The translations under genes and the position numbers were made by a program. From NCBI GenBank assembly GCA_018401705.1, contig JAGYKL010000024.1:1-53946 (forward strand): a stretch of 53,946 nt of DNA, written 5' to 3'. The notes below the pieces were generated by a model, which was given only the letters and a program-made list of their open reading frames with translations, was not told the origin of the DNA and made no database searches. Every line of letters starts with the position of its first letter. The first letter of the stretch is position 1. Positions 10,554 to 19,385 of the stretch are shown one piece after another. The DNA comes from Bacteroidia bacterium (lineage in GTDB: Bacteria; Bacteroidota; Bacteroidia; M30B66).

Positions 10554-11360
10554 ATGAAAAAACTATTACTTATTGCCGCAGTTGCATTAGCTTCTGTAAA
10601 TGCAAATGCACAAATTGGCGCTACAGCGCCGGATTTCACTGTTACTGATCTTGACGGCAATCAAATTCGCCTTTATCAAGACATTTTAGACCAAGGTCTT
10701 ATTGCAGTTATTGATGTTTCGGCTACTTGGTGCGGTCCATGTTGGAGCCTTCATACATCTCATGCTTTGAGAGATTTAAATGATGCTTATGGCGTGAATG
10801 GCAGCAATCAGCTACGCGTTGTATTTTATGAAGGTGATGCTAACACCACATTGGCAGACCTTCAAGGAAGTACAGCTGGAACTCAAGGAAACTGGCTAGA
10901 AGGCACAACTTACCCAATTGTAAATGAATCACCTTTAACTCTTAACCTTGGTGTTTGGGCTCCTGATGGTTTTCCTACTGTAAGCATTGTACGTCCTTCT
11001 GACAGACAAATTGTTGCTGATACATGGAACATTACAAATCTTCAAGGACAAGTTACTGCTATTAATAATGCAACTGGTATTACTCTAATGGCTGTTGGAA
11101 TTAATGAAGTTGAATCAAACGCAATTTCATTTGCTTATCCAAATCCAGCTAATGACTTGCTTAACCTGAATTTAAATGAATTCAATGGCAGTTCAGTTTC
11201 TGTTGAAGTTTACAATATGCAAGGTCAACTGGTTAAAACTGTAAATGCAAACAGCACAATTAGCAACGTAGATGTAACTGACTTAGCTACAGGAAAATAT
11301 CTTGTTCGCGCTTTCAATAATGAAAAAGCATTGAATCAGTTAGTTTCTGTGGTTCACTAA
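10554..11360 (+). CDS. Secreted thioredoxin-like protein with type A T9SS sorting domain
   Basis: The signal peptide ends at NANAQ (about residue 20). A redoxin/TlpA-like domain follows: APDFTVTDLDGNQIRLYQD, then the active site ATWCGPCW with Cys60 and Cys63, and a cis-Pro loop at DGFPTVSI. From about residue 194 (FAYPNPANDLLNLNL ... VEVYNMQGQLV ... LATGKYLVR) it has the type A T9SS C-terminal domain, so the oxidoreductase is exported and probably surface-bound or released. The substrate is unknown. It is monocistronic and followed by a terminator. Confidence 0.92.
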   Translation: MKKLLLIAAVALASVNANAQIGATAPDFTVTDLDGNQIRLYQDILDQGLIAVIDVSATWCGPCWSLHTSHALRDLNDAYGVNGSNQLRVVFYEGDANTTLADLQGSTAGTQGNWLEGTTYPIVNESPLTLNLGVWAPDGFPTVSIVRPSDRQIVADTWNITNLQGQVTAINNATGITLMAVGINEVESNAISFAYPNPANDLLNLNLNEFNGSSVSVEVYNMQGQLVKTVNANSTISNVDVTDLATGKYLVRAFNNEKALNQLVSVVH

Positions 11361-11380
11361 TACTTTCTTAAAACATTTTC

Positions 11381-11412
11381 AAAAGCCTCGTTAAACAACG
11401 GGGCTTTTATTT
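11381..11412 (+). terminator. Intrinsic terminator
   Basis: AAAAGCCTCGTT paired with AACGGGGCTTTT, with one G-T pair, forms a stem-loop that runs into TTTTATTTTTAT. It ends the thioredoxin-like gene. Confidence 0.8.
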
Positions 11413-11476
11413 TTATAATAAGTCCGAATAGATTTTTCAGTTTATCAAAAACCCAAATTTCAATAGCCGATAATTC

Positions 11477-12148
11477 ATGGATAGCCTTCCATTTATCAAT
11501 TTACATACACACCGCAAACCGCAATCAAAGGATGAAATCGTTGTTAGGAACGCTTTCTTAAAAGCTCCAGATTTAATTGATTCTATCAATTATTTTTGCA
11601 GTTGTGGCATTCACCCTTGGCTATTGAGTAGCGATTTTGAAAATGATCTTATTCACTTAGAGCGATTAATCGAATTAAAACAGGTAGTTGCAGTGGGTGA
11701 ATGTGGCCTCGACCGTATAAAAGGACCTGAACTAATCATTCAACAGGAAGTTCTTTTAAAGCATATTGAACTGGCTAATCAATGCAACAAACCAATTATT
11801 CTTCACCTTGTTAAGACCTATTCTGATATTCTTGAGTTCAAGAGCAGATTCAAAACACCCTGGATTATTCATGGTTTTAAAGGGAACGAAACTCAATCTA
11901 AAAATCTTATTAATGCCGGAGCCAGGCTTTCATTTGGCCCGCGTTTGCTGCACGATGAGAGTTTACAGCAAGTATTTAAACAAACTTCATTAGAAAATAT
12001 CTACCTCGAAACTGATACTAAGCCATTGGGTATTCAAAGCATTTATAAAAAGGCAGCGGAATTAAAGGATATTGAAATAAATCAATTGAAAGTTATTCTG
12101 ACAGCTAATTTCAAAAGAGATTTTTTATTAGTCTTGCCAAATGAATGA
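11477..12148 (+). CDS. TatD-family metal-dependent hydrolase
   Basis: A TIM-barrel amidohydrolase of the TatD DNase/deoxyribonuclease group. All expected metal ligands are present: His10 and His12 (NLHTHR), Glu75 (VGECGLDR), His110 (IILHLVK), His132 (WIIHGFKG) and Asp180 (YLETDTK). At 223 residues it is shorter than the usual ~260, with trimming around loops rather than loss of motifs. The last codons overlap the start of the tcdA-like gene by 8 bp, which suggests translational coupling. The natural substrate cannot be read from the sequence. Confidence 0.9.
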   Translation: MDSLPFINLHTHRKPQSKDEIVVRNAFLKAPDLIDSINYFCSCGIHPWLLSSDFENDLIHLERLIELKQVVAVGECGLDRIKGPELIIQQEVLLKHIELANQCNKPIILHLVKTYSDILEFKSRFKTPWIIHGFKGNETQSKNLINAGARLSFGPRLLHDESLQQVFKQTSLENIYLETDTKPLGIQSIYKKAAELKDIEINQLKVILTANFKRDFLLVLPNE

Positions 12149-12908
12149 ATTACCAGCTTGGATGAGTCGCTCAGCTCTAATGATGGGCGAAGAACCGATT
12201 AAAAGATTAATGAAAAGTCACGTTCTTGTGGCAGGTTTGGGTGGAGTTGGAGGAATTGCAGCTGAAATGCTTGCACGAGCTGGTGTAGGAAAACTTACAT
12301 TGGTAGACGCAGATGTAGTAGAAGCCAGCAATAGAAATCGTCAAGCTCCTGCTTTAATAAGCACTGACGGCAAACTCAAAACGGAGGTCATGGCAGAAAG
12401 AATTAAAGATATTAATCCGGATGTTGAACTTGAAATAAAGTCAATCTTCCTTAAGAATGGAGTAACCGAGCCTTTGCTTGATTCAAATAACTATGACTAC
12501 GCTGTTGATTGCATTGACACGCTTTCTCCAAAGGTTTTTTATATCAGGGCTTGCATCAAAAGGAATATACCTATAGTAAGCTCAATGGGGGCTGGAGGTA
12601 AAATTGACCCTACACTGGTTCAGGTGGTAGACATTAGCGAATCTAAACATTGTAACCTTGCAAAATATGTTAGAAAGCGCCTAAAAACTTTGGGAATTAA
12701 GAATGGTGTTAAAGTAGTTTACTCTCCAGAGTATGCCGATCCTGAGAGGATTATTCTGGCTCCTGAAGATAATCCCAAGAAAAGTTTAATAGGAACAATC
12801 TCTTACATGCCTGCTGTATTTGGATGTGCTATAGCCAGCGTTGTGATTAGAGATTTGGCTCAATTACAACCTTATAACCCGGGAAAGCCAAAAAGAAGAA
12901 TCAACTAA
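12141..12908 (+). CDS. tcdA: tRNA threonylcarbamoyladenosine dehydratase (ThiF/MoeB/E1-like)
   Basis: An ATP-dependent enzyme of the E1-like superfamily. TcdA cyclises t6A37 of tRNA to ct6A. The adenylation loop is VLVAGLGGVGGIAAEML, followed by LVDADVVEASNRNRQ (the N-x-NRQ signature) and the conserved Lys/Asp region DGKLKTEVM. The 255-residue length fits TcdA rather than the shorter ThiF. It lacks the Cys-x-x-Cys zinc pairs of MoeB-type members. It overlaps the TatD gene upstream by 8 bp. Its stop overlaps the stop of the convergent tatA by 8 bp. Confidence 0.9.
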   Translation: MNELPAWMSRSALMMGEEPIKRLMKSHVLVAGLGGVGGIAAEMLARAGVGKLTLVDADVVEASNRNRQAPALISTDGKLKTEVMAERIKDINPDVELEIKSIFLKNGVTEPLLDSNNYDYAVDCIDTLSPKVFYIRACIKRNIPIVSSMGAGGKIDPTLVQVVDISESKHCNLAKYVRKRLKTLGIKNGVKVVYSPEYADPERIILAPEDNPKKSLIGTISYMPAVFGCAIASVVIRDLAQLQPYNPGKPKRRIN

Positions 12909-13275
12909 ATTCCTGATCTCTTGGAATTGGACCTTTAATGGGTTTGACTTCCTCTTTAAGTTCTGGAGCTTCTTCTTCAGAGTTGGAAATAGATTTGGGT
13001 TCTTCCTGAACTTCTGCAATTTGATTCGATTCAGTTGAATCTTCGTCTTTTGCTGCATCAAGCATAGACTGGCCTGTGTTAACAAGCTCATCCTTCATTT
13101 TATTGCCTTCTTTCTGAATCTCTCGTTTAATTGAGTCGGAAGCATCTTTGATTTCTCTAATGCCTTTACCTAATCCTCTTGCCATTTCTGGTATCTTCTT
13201 TGAACCAAAAAAGATGAGCACAAACATGAGGATGACAACTATCTCGCCTCCACTTACATCAAAAAATAATAGCAT
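12901..13275 (-). CDS. tatA: Twin-arginine translocase subunit TatA/TatE family
   Basis: A pore-forming subunit of the Tat system that exports folded proteins. From the ATG at 13275 it starts MLLFFDVSGGEIVVILMFVLIFFG, one membrane helix. Then come the hinge and amphipathic helix SKKIPEMARGLGKGIREIKD and a long, acidic, coiled-coil-like and probably disordered tail. The frame stays open upstream to 13326, but those codons run through the terminator hairpin at 13294-13321, so the downstream ATG is the real start. No tatC is visible here. It is next to secDF on the same strand, and the Tat-signal pirin in this window is a plausible client. Confidence 0.93.
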   Translation of the reverse strand: MLLFFDVSGGEIVVILMFVLIFFGSKKIPEMARGLGKGIREIKDASDSIKREIQKEGNKMKDELVNTGQSMLDAAKDEDSTESNQIAEVQEEPKSISNSEEEAPELKEEVKPIKGPIPRDQEFS

Positions 13276-13289
13276 AACCCGCTGTAAAC

Positions 13290-13321
13290 AAAAAGAGTTC
13301 TGCACGAAGGTACAGAACTCT
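13290..13321 (-). terminator. Intrinsic terminator between secDF and tatA
   Basis: Read on the minus strand, AGAGTTCTG (13321-13313) pairs with CAGAACTCT (13302-13294) and is followed by TTTTTG. It lies downstream of the secDF stop and upstream of the tatA ATG, so tatA probably has its own promoter or depends on read-through. Confidence 0.75.
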
Positions 13322-13339
13322 CTCAATATTGTTTAATTA

Positions 13340-16300
13340 TTACTTCTCATTAGCGTCTTCTTTCGTAGTACTTGCGATAACACGGCGTGTTAAGTCAACC
13401 ACAACTGGAGAAGCTACAAATAACGAAGTATAAGTACCTACAATTACACCAATCAACATCGCGAATGAGAATCCTCTGATTACCTCACCTCCGAAGATGA
13501 AAAGGATAATCAATACTCCCATTGTAGAAAGACCAGTTACTACCGTTCTTGAAAGCGTACTGTTAAGTGCGTTATTAATTACAGTTGAAAGCTCCTCGTT
13601 TTTGCTCTTCTGGAATCCAAGGTACTCCCTGATTCTATCGAAGATTACCACCGTATCATTAATTGCATAACCAACAACCGTTAAAATAGCTGCGATAAAT
13701 GCCTGGTCGATATCTAAAGAGAATGGAAGAATTCCATTGAAAATTGAGAATATCGATAAGATGAATAATACAACATAAGCTAGAGCCGCAATTGCACCAA
13801 CACCATACTGCCATTTACGGAACCTGATTAGTAAGTAAAGGAACAATACTACCAATGAGAAAACAATAGACAAAACAGCCGATTCTTTAATGTCGTTAGC
13901 AACAGTTGGCTCAACTTTACGAGAGAACATAATTTCAGGCTCTTCTCCATTTGCAGAAAGTCCTGCTAATACGCTTAGCATTTTTCCTGATACAATTGAA
14001 TCTGCTGCAGTTGATTCATCTTCAACCATGAAGTCGGTAGTAATCTGCAACTGATTTGATGTTCCATAAACCTTAACATCAGGAGCTTGCTTAAATTCAG
14101 CATATAAAGCTTCTCTGGCTTTGTCTGAAGCAACAGGCTCATCAAAGCGAACAACGTAAGAACGACCTCCTTCAAAGTCAACCCCAAAACCAAAGCCTTT
14201 AGTGAACATAGAAACAATACCGGCAACGATAACTAACATCGAAATGATGTAGAATCTACGACGCTGATTGATGAAATCGAAATTACTACCCTTAAGGATA
14301 TTAGCAGTCATTGGAATTGAGAACTTCATTTGCTTGCCTCTTGCAGCAAAACCTTCAAATACAAGTCTTGTGATGAAAATCGCAGAGAACAATGAAGTTA
14401 AGATACCAATTACAAGAGTTGTTGCAAATCCTTGAATAGGACCTGAACCAAAGATGTAAAGAATTATACCCGTTAACAAAGTAGTAACGTTTGAGTCGAT
14501 AATCGCTGAATATGCATTCTTATAACCATCGGCAATGGCAAGTTTATATCCCTTGCCGGAGGCAAGTTCTTCTCGAATTCTTTCATAGATAAGTACGTTC
14601 GCATCAACCGACATACCAATGGTAAGTACAATACCTGCAATACCAGGAAGTGTTAGAACAGCTCCTAGAGATGTCATAACTCCCATTAGGAAAAACACGT
14701 TGGCAATCAAAGCTAAGTCGGCAACAAGCCCACCTGTGCTGTAGTAGAATGCCATGAAAAGGAATACTAAGAGCAAACCAACTAAAGAAGAAATCAGACC
14801 TGCATTAATTGCTTCCTGACCAAGAGATGGACCAACAACTGCTTCCTCAACAATATGAGCCGGAGCATCCATTTTACCGGAATTGAGAATGTTTGAAAGA
14901 TCTTCTGCCTCCTTAATGGTGAAATTTCCAGAAATTGATGAATTACCTCCGGCAATTTCGCCATTTACATTCGGGTAGCTGTATACATAATCGTCAAGAA
15001 CAATTGCAATACTTTTCCCAACATTCTCACCAGTAACTTTTTTCCAAATAGCAGCTCCTTCGCCATTCATTGACATTGAAACCTCAGGTTTGTTATTCAA
15101 TTGACCGAAGCTCAAGCGAGCATCAGTAATAAACTCACCGGTTAATCTTGGCTTGCCGTCTCTAGGAACTTTAATGGCAAGAAGCTCAAATAAACTTCCG
15201 CGAGCATCGCGACCTTTCACACTCCATAAAAACTTAATGTCTTTAGGGAAAAGTGATTTAATCTCAGGCATGTGAAGTACTTCATTAACACGGCCTGTAT
15301 CTTTTGTTAAAGCATAACCAACAACAGGTCCTGGATTAAAAAACGACCCACCATTTTCACCTTGAGAAATATTAGGGCTTAGAATCGCATAAAGCGGATT
15401 ATCTTTCAAAGTCTGAGCTTTCATTGCAGCATCAGAAGTATCTGCATTTGCCTCAGTTGAATCAGAAGCTTTTGCAATTCTTTCTGCAAGACTTAAAGTA
15501 GTATCTTCTTGAACTACCGAATTAGTATCAATTTCACTTGCAGCAGTAGAATCAACAAGAACCGGCTCCACAACTGCTTTACTTGTATCGAGGCCTTTAT
15601 TAGCATCGTTAATAGCTTTTAATTTAGCATTAGCTGCTTCGAAATACTGGAAAACATCTTTATTTTCCATGGTTTCCCAGAATTCAAGCTTGGCAGCTCC
15701 CTGAAGAAGCTTACGAACACGTTCTGGTTCTTTAACTCCAGGTAATTCAACAAGAATCCTGTCTGAAGCCTCCAAACGCTGAATGTTTGGTTGTGTAACA
15801 CCGAACTTATCAATACGATTGCGAATTACTGTAAATGCATTCTCAACAGACGATTCTACTTTAGTTCTTAATACAGCAACAACTTCGTCATTCGACATAG
15901 TTGAATTAACTACATCCTGCATGTCTTTGTTACCAAAGAAAGCAGGACTAGAAAGCTTCGCTTCCGGATTTAATTCCTTAACTGCTTTCTGAAAAAGATC
16001 GAGGTAATCATCGCCACCCGACTTTTGTCTTTCAGAGGCCAATGCAAGCGCTTTTGTAAAAGTCTCATCATTGCTGTAGTTCGACAAAGACCTAAGAACA
16101 TCCGGAACTGCTACTTCTAAAGTAACATTCATACCGCCCTTGAGGTCAAGACCTAAGTTGAGTTCTTTCTCCTTACATTCTCTGTAAGTGTATTTTTTAA
16201 GAACCACATTATAAACCACCTCACTTGCGATGGAATCTATGTATGCCTTTTCTTTCTTTTTGTCTCCATTGGCGTATTCAACTGCATCTTTTTCAACACC

Positions 16301-16387
16301 ACTTACCACCCAGGTAAAGGAAAGTTCGAAAAGACAAACTAGAGCTAGAAGAATAGCGAAAAAGCTAATTGCACCTTTATTTTGCAT
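13340..16387 (-). CDS. secDF: Fused protein-export translocase SecDF
   Basis: A proton-driven accessory of the SecYEG channel. SecD and SecF are fused in one chain, as is usual in Bacteroidota (1015 residues). The SecD half starts with one membrane helix (FFAILLALVCLFELSF) and has the periplasmic P1 motif LNLGLDLKGGMNV near residue 80. An acidic low-complexity insert lies at about residues 275-325. After it come the head domain and a five-helix membrane block from about residue 525 (INAGLISSLVGLLLVFLF; TIGMSVDANVLIYERIREEL). The SecF half begins about residue 705 (FDFINQRRRFYIIS), has VDFEGGRSYVVRF, and ends in a second helix block (DTVVIFDRIREYL). A good promoter lies at 16423-16453. Many clients in this window use Sec signal peptides. 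Confidence 0.97.
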   Translation of the reverse strand: MQNKGAISFFAILLALVCLFELSFTWVVSGVEKDAVEYANGDKKKEKAYIDSIASEVVYNVVLKKYTYRECKEKELNLGLDLKGGMNVTLEVAVPDVLRSLSNYSNDETFTKALALASERQKSGGDDYLDLFQKAVKELNPEAKLSSPAFFGNKDMQDVVNSTMSNDEVVAVLRTKVESSVENAFTVIRNRIDKFGVTQPNIQRLEASDRILVELPGVKEPERVRKLLQGAAKLEFWETMENKDVFQYFEAANAKLKAINDANKGLDTSKAVVEPVLVDSTAASEIDTNSVVQEDTTLSLAERIAKASDSTEANADTSDAAMKAQTLKDNPLYAILSPNISQGENGGSFFNPGPVVGYALTKDTGRVNEVLHMPEIKSLFPKDIKFLWSVKGRDARGSLFELLAIKVPRDGKPRLTGEFITDARLSFGQLNNKPEVSMSMNGEGAAIWKKVTGENVGKSIAIVLDDYVYSYPNVNGEIAGGNSSISGNFTIKEAEDLSNILNSGKMDAPAHIVEEAVVGPSLGQEAINAGLISSLVGLLLVFLFMAFYYSTGGLVADLALIANVFFLMGVMTSLGAVLTLPGIAGIVLTIGMSVDANVLIYERIREELASGKGYKLAIADGYKNAYSAIIDSNVTTLLTGIILYIFGSGPIQGFATTLVIGILTSLFSAIFITRLVFEGFAARGKQMKFSIPMTANILKGSNFDFINQRRRFYIISMLVIVAGIVSMFTKGFGFGVDFEGGRSYVVRFDEPVASDKAREALYAEFKQAPDVKVYGTSNQLQITTDFMVEDESTAADSIVSGKMLSVLAGLSANGEEPEIMFSRKVEPTVANDIKESAVLSIVFSLVVLFLYLLIRFRKWQYGVGAIAALAYVVLFILSIFSIFNGILPFSLDIDQAFIAAILTVVGYAINDTVVIFDRIREYLGFQKSKNEELSTVINNALNSTLSRTVVTGLSTMGVLIILFIFGGEVIRGFSFAMLIGVIVGTYTSLFVASPVVVDLTRRVIASTTKEDANEK

Positions 16388-16422
16388 CGGATTTTGTTAA
16401 ATAAGTCTAAAAAATCGGACGG

Positions 16423-16453
16423 CAAATATAGAATAACGAAACAGAATAACCAA
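16423..16453 (-). promoter_or_regulatory. secDF promoter, Bacteroidota type
   Basis: Minus-strand TATATTTG (16423-16430) matches the -7 consensus TAnnTTTG, with a -33 TTG at 16451-16453 after exactly 20 bp. It is 36 bp upstream of the secDF ATG. The same spacing occurs at the aconitase gene. Confidence 0.75.
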
Positions 16454-16610
16454 TTAGATGAGATTATTGCAAAGTCAAACACTATCAAGCACTTAGCCTT
16501 TGAGCGAAACAATTCTCTTCAGAAATCTCTTTAGAAAACATCAATGAAATCGTTAAGATGAAGCAATAAATGGGATTTTCAGCAAGAAATTAACACCTTT
16601 GTGAACATCT

Positions 16611-18812
16611 ATGAAAATCAAAATTTTTATGCGCCTATTTTTAATGCTTTCATTGATATCGGGAACCCTATTTTCGCAACAGACAATTATTGCTTTGGAA
16701 CGGAATGATGATGTTCCCGTTTACAATTTGCTTGGAGATCAATTGGCGATGCCTTTCACAGGTGGTTTCAATTATATAAGTGCTGGAACAATAGATTTAG
16801 ACCTTGATGGAGAAAAAGACCTTGTACTATTTGATCGTTCAGGCGATAGAACAATCCCATTGATTTGGGAAAACTCAGAAAACAACGAAGGCTATCGTTT
16901 CGATCATGACTATGTTAATTTGCTTCCCGATGCTTCTTTTTTTATGGTCTTTAGAGATTTCAATTGCGATGGCAAAGAAGACGTTTTTGCATTCAGAGAT
17001 GGCGGAATTGAAGTTTATGTAAACACATCAAGTGTATCTGAAGGTTTAAGATTTCAACTCTACACAGAAAGTCTTTTATCGTTTTATAATCCCGGCACAT
17101 TGCCGGTTTATACTATTCCTATCGACATTCCTGTTTTCGAAGATATGGACAGTGATGGCGATTTGGACGTGATGGTTTTTGGCCTTTTAGGAACTTGCGT
17201 TGAATATCATAGAAATATGGCACTTGAAGAACTTGGAAGGTGCGATACACTTATGTTGCGCTTAGAAACAGATAACTGGGGAAATTTCACTGAAAATCTA
17301 TCTACTAACGAAGTGAATTTTAATGACAGTTGTGATTTACTCGGTGGAAGAATAAATGCATCGGCCAGACACGCAGGTTCGTCAATGGTAGCTTTTGATA
17401 ATGATGGAGATGGTGATAAAGATCTTTTACTTGGAGATATTGCATACAGAACTCTGGTTATGCTAACCAATGGAGGCTCAAGCACAAATGCGAATGTAAC
17501 TGCTCAACAATCGCCATGGCCACTTAACACTCAATTTGTTAACCTATCTATTTTTCCTGCGGCTTCGTTTGTTGATGTTGATCATGATGGTAAACGAGAT
17601 TTGCTGGTTAGTCCCAATAATGAAGGCGGCTCAGAAAATTTCCGTTGTATCTGGTATTACAAAAACAATGGAACTGATGCTGCTCCGGTTTTTGAATTTG
17701 TTCAGAACGCAGCATTCGTAGGGAATTCACTTGATTTTGGAGAAGGGGCTATGCCCACATTTTGTGATTATAATCAGGACGGATTAGCGGATATCGTAGT
17801 TGGCAACTATGGCTATTTTGCTCCTGGAGGCTCTTACAGGCCTCAATTAGCACTATTAGAAAACACAGGAACTTCTGAAGCACCTGAATATACGCTTGTT
17901 GATAACGACTTTGCCGAGCTGAGTGCACTTTCAGGGAACGCGTTGAATTTTCATCCCACCTTTGGTGATATTGATGGAGATGGCGATGAAGATATGCTCA
18001 TTGGAACTTCTGATGGTCGTATTTTTCATTTTGTAAATACAGCCCTACCGGGCGGAAGTGCGAACTATGCCTTTGTAACTGCCGATTTCCAAAACATTGA
18101 TATCGGCACCTTTGCTGCTCCGCAGCTGGCAGATGTTGACAATGATGGAAAATTGGATTTACTCATAGGAAGCAGAAATGGTAAAATTCATTACTTGCAT
18201 AATGACGGAAGCATTCAAAACATGATACTTACCGAAGTAACTGATGAATGGGGTGGCATTTACACCACCCTGGATGGCGAGCCAAGTGGTTTTTCAACCC
18301 CATGTTTCTTTCGTAAAGCCGGAGTATCATATATGATGTGTGGAAGTCAAAATGGTCACTTTTACCTTTATTCGGGAATTGACGGCAATTTGGATGGACA
18401 ATTCGTTCTTGAAGACTCTCTTTATCTTGGTAATAGAGATGGCGAAAGAACCAGCATGTCTATTCGTGAAATAAACGGTGATGAATTCCCTGATGCGGTA
18501 ACAGGTAATTATTCAGGAGGTATAAACCTTTACACTGGAATTTTTGCAAGCTTCATCACAGAAAATATTGCTCAAAAAGCCAATGTCGAATTAATCCCCA
18601 ACCCGGGAAAAAGTACCAGCGTTTTGAGCAGAACGGAGCTCATGAGAAACATCAGAATATTCGATGCTACCGGAAGATTCATAGAGCAATACTCTCCTAA
18701 CGGAGGATTTACCCTCTATTCAATTGATGGAACTTTACTAAAACCAGGAATCTATCTTATCCAGATTAATACAGATACTAAAACGGAAGTCCTAAAATGG
18801 ATCAAGCAATAG
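16611..18812 (+). CDS. Secreted FG-GAP/VCBS repeat protein with type A T9SS sorting domain
   Basis: A 733-residue exported protein. The signal peptide ends near LFSQQ. About eight calcium-type loops of the form D-x-D-x-DG-x-x-D follow, for example DLDLDGEKDLVLF (~60), DMDSDGDLDVMVFG (~179), DNDGDGDKDLLLG (~264), DVDHDGKRDLLVS (~322), DYNQDGLADIVVGN (~385), DIDGDGDEDMLIG (~453) and DVDNDGKLDLLIG (~507). This is the signature of an integrin-like seven-bladed beta-propeller. From about residue 660 (VELIPNPGKS ... IRIFDATGRFIE ... LLKPGIYLIQI) it has a type A T9SS C-terminal domain. A role in adhesion or polymer binding is likely, but the ligand is unknown. The 3' end overlaps the cupin gene by 16 bp. 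Confidence 0.9.
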   Translation: MKIKIFMRLFLMLSLISGTLFSQQTIIALERNDDVPVYNLLGDQLAMPFTGGFNYISAGTIDLDLDGEKDLVLFDRSGDRTIPLIWENSENNEGYRFDHDYVNLLPDASFFMVFRDFNCDGKEDVFAFRDGGIEVYVNTSSVSEGLRFQLYTESLLSFYNPGTLPVYTIPIDIPVFEDMDSDGDLDVMVFGLLGTCVEYHRNMALEELGRCDTLMLRLETDNWGNFTENLSTNEVNFNDSCDLLGGRINASARHAGSSMVAFDNDGDGDKDLLLGDIAYRTLVMLTNGGSSTNANVTAQQSPWPLNTQFVNLSIFPAASFVDVDHDGKRDLLVSPNNEGGSENFRCIWYYKNNGTDAAPVFEFVQNAAFVGNSLDFGEGAMPTFCDYNQDGLADIVVGNYGYFAPGGSYRPQLALLENTGTSEAPEYTLVDNDFAELSALSGNALNFHPTFGDIDGDGDEDMLIGTSDGRIFHFVNTALPGGSANYAFVTADFQNIDIGTFAAPQLADVDNDGKLDLLIGSRNGKIHYLHNDGSIQNMILTEVTDEWGGIYTTLDGEPSGFSTPCFFRKAGVSYMMCGSQNGHFYLYSGIDGNLDGQFVLEDSLYLGNRDGERTSMSIREINGDEFPDAVTGNYSGGINLYTGIFASFITENIAQKANVELIPNPGKSTSVLSRTELMRNIRIFDATGRFIEQYSPNGGFTLYSIDGTLLKPGIYLIQINTDTKTEVLKWIKQ

Positions 18813-19300
18813 ACGCTCAATACTGGATTGATAAGTTAAACCTTAGCATTCACCCCGAAGGAGGTGCTTACAAAGAAATTTATCGCTCAGATATCATCTG
18901 GCAGCCAGATGCAAATCATCCCATAAAAGAAAACAGGTCGCTTTCAACTTCTATCTATTATCTTTTAAGAAGCGGAGAGTTCTCGGCTTTTCACAGAATA
19001 AAATCAGATGAAATCTGGCATCATTACGATGGTGATGATCTCATTATTTATGAATTAAATCCAAAAGATGGATTAGTAAGGCATCTTTTAGGTAAATCAC
19101 ATGCAGATGCCCTTCCACAAGTATGCATTCGTGCTGGAGTTTGGTTTGCATCCCGCGTAGCGGAAAATGGAAAATATACATTAGCTGGATGCACAGTTTC
19201 GCCAGGCTTTGATTTTCAGGATTTTGAATTAGCCGCAAAAAACACCCTCTTAAACGACTATCCTATTCACAAAAACATAATTGTCAGTATGACACTTTGA
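18797..19300 (+). CDS. DUF985 cupin-fold protein
   Basis: A cytosolic cupin of 167 residues. The DUF985 (cupin_5) pattern is clear: W-I-x-x-L-N-L-S-I-H-P-EGGAYKE near the start, STSIYYLL, EFSAFHRIKSDEIWHHYDGD with its potential metal/ligand His residues, and GCTVSPGFDFQDFEL near the end. Biochemical function is not established for most members. It starts 16 bp inside the preceding FG-GAP gene, which suggests co-expression, although the two products go to different places. Confidence 0.88.
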   Translation: MDQAIDAQYWIDKLNLSIHPEGGAYKEIYRSDIIWQPDANHPIKENRSLSTSIYYLLRSGEFSAFHRIKSDEIWHHYDGDDLIIYELNPKDGLVRHLLGKSHADALPQVCIRAGVWFASRVAENGKYTLAGCTVSPGFDFQDFELAAKNTLLNDYPIHKNIIVSMTL

Positions 19301-19352
19301 ATTTTTAATAATTTTTCACGATTCTCAAAGCACAACTCAAGAAGAAACCTAC

Positions 19353-19360
19353 TACTTTTG
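19353..19360 (+). promoter_or_regulatory. Possible -7 promoter element for the acyl-CoA dehydrogenase gene
   Basis: TACTTTTG fits the Bacteroidota -7 consensus TAnnTTTG, 25 bp before the ATG. No TTG lies at the matching -33 position, so the call is weak. Confidence 0.4.
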
Positions 19361-19385
19361 CGGCTCAAATTGTAGAAAGAAGTTT

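Noticed and set aside
12864..13091. 75-residue minus-strand frame across the tcdA/tatA junction
   Set aside because: It lies inside tatA's coding region in another frame, with Lys/Asn-rich composition and no domain.
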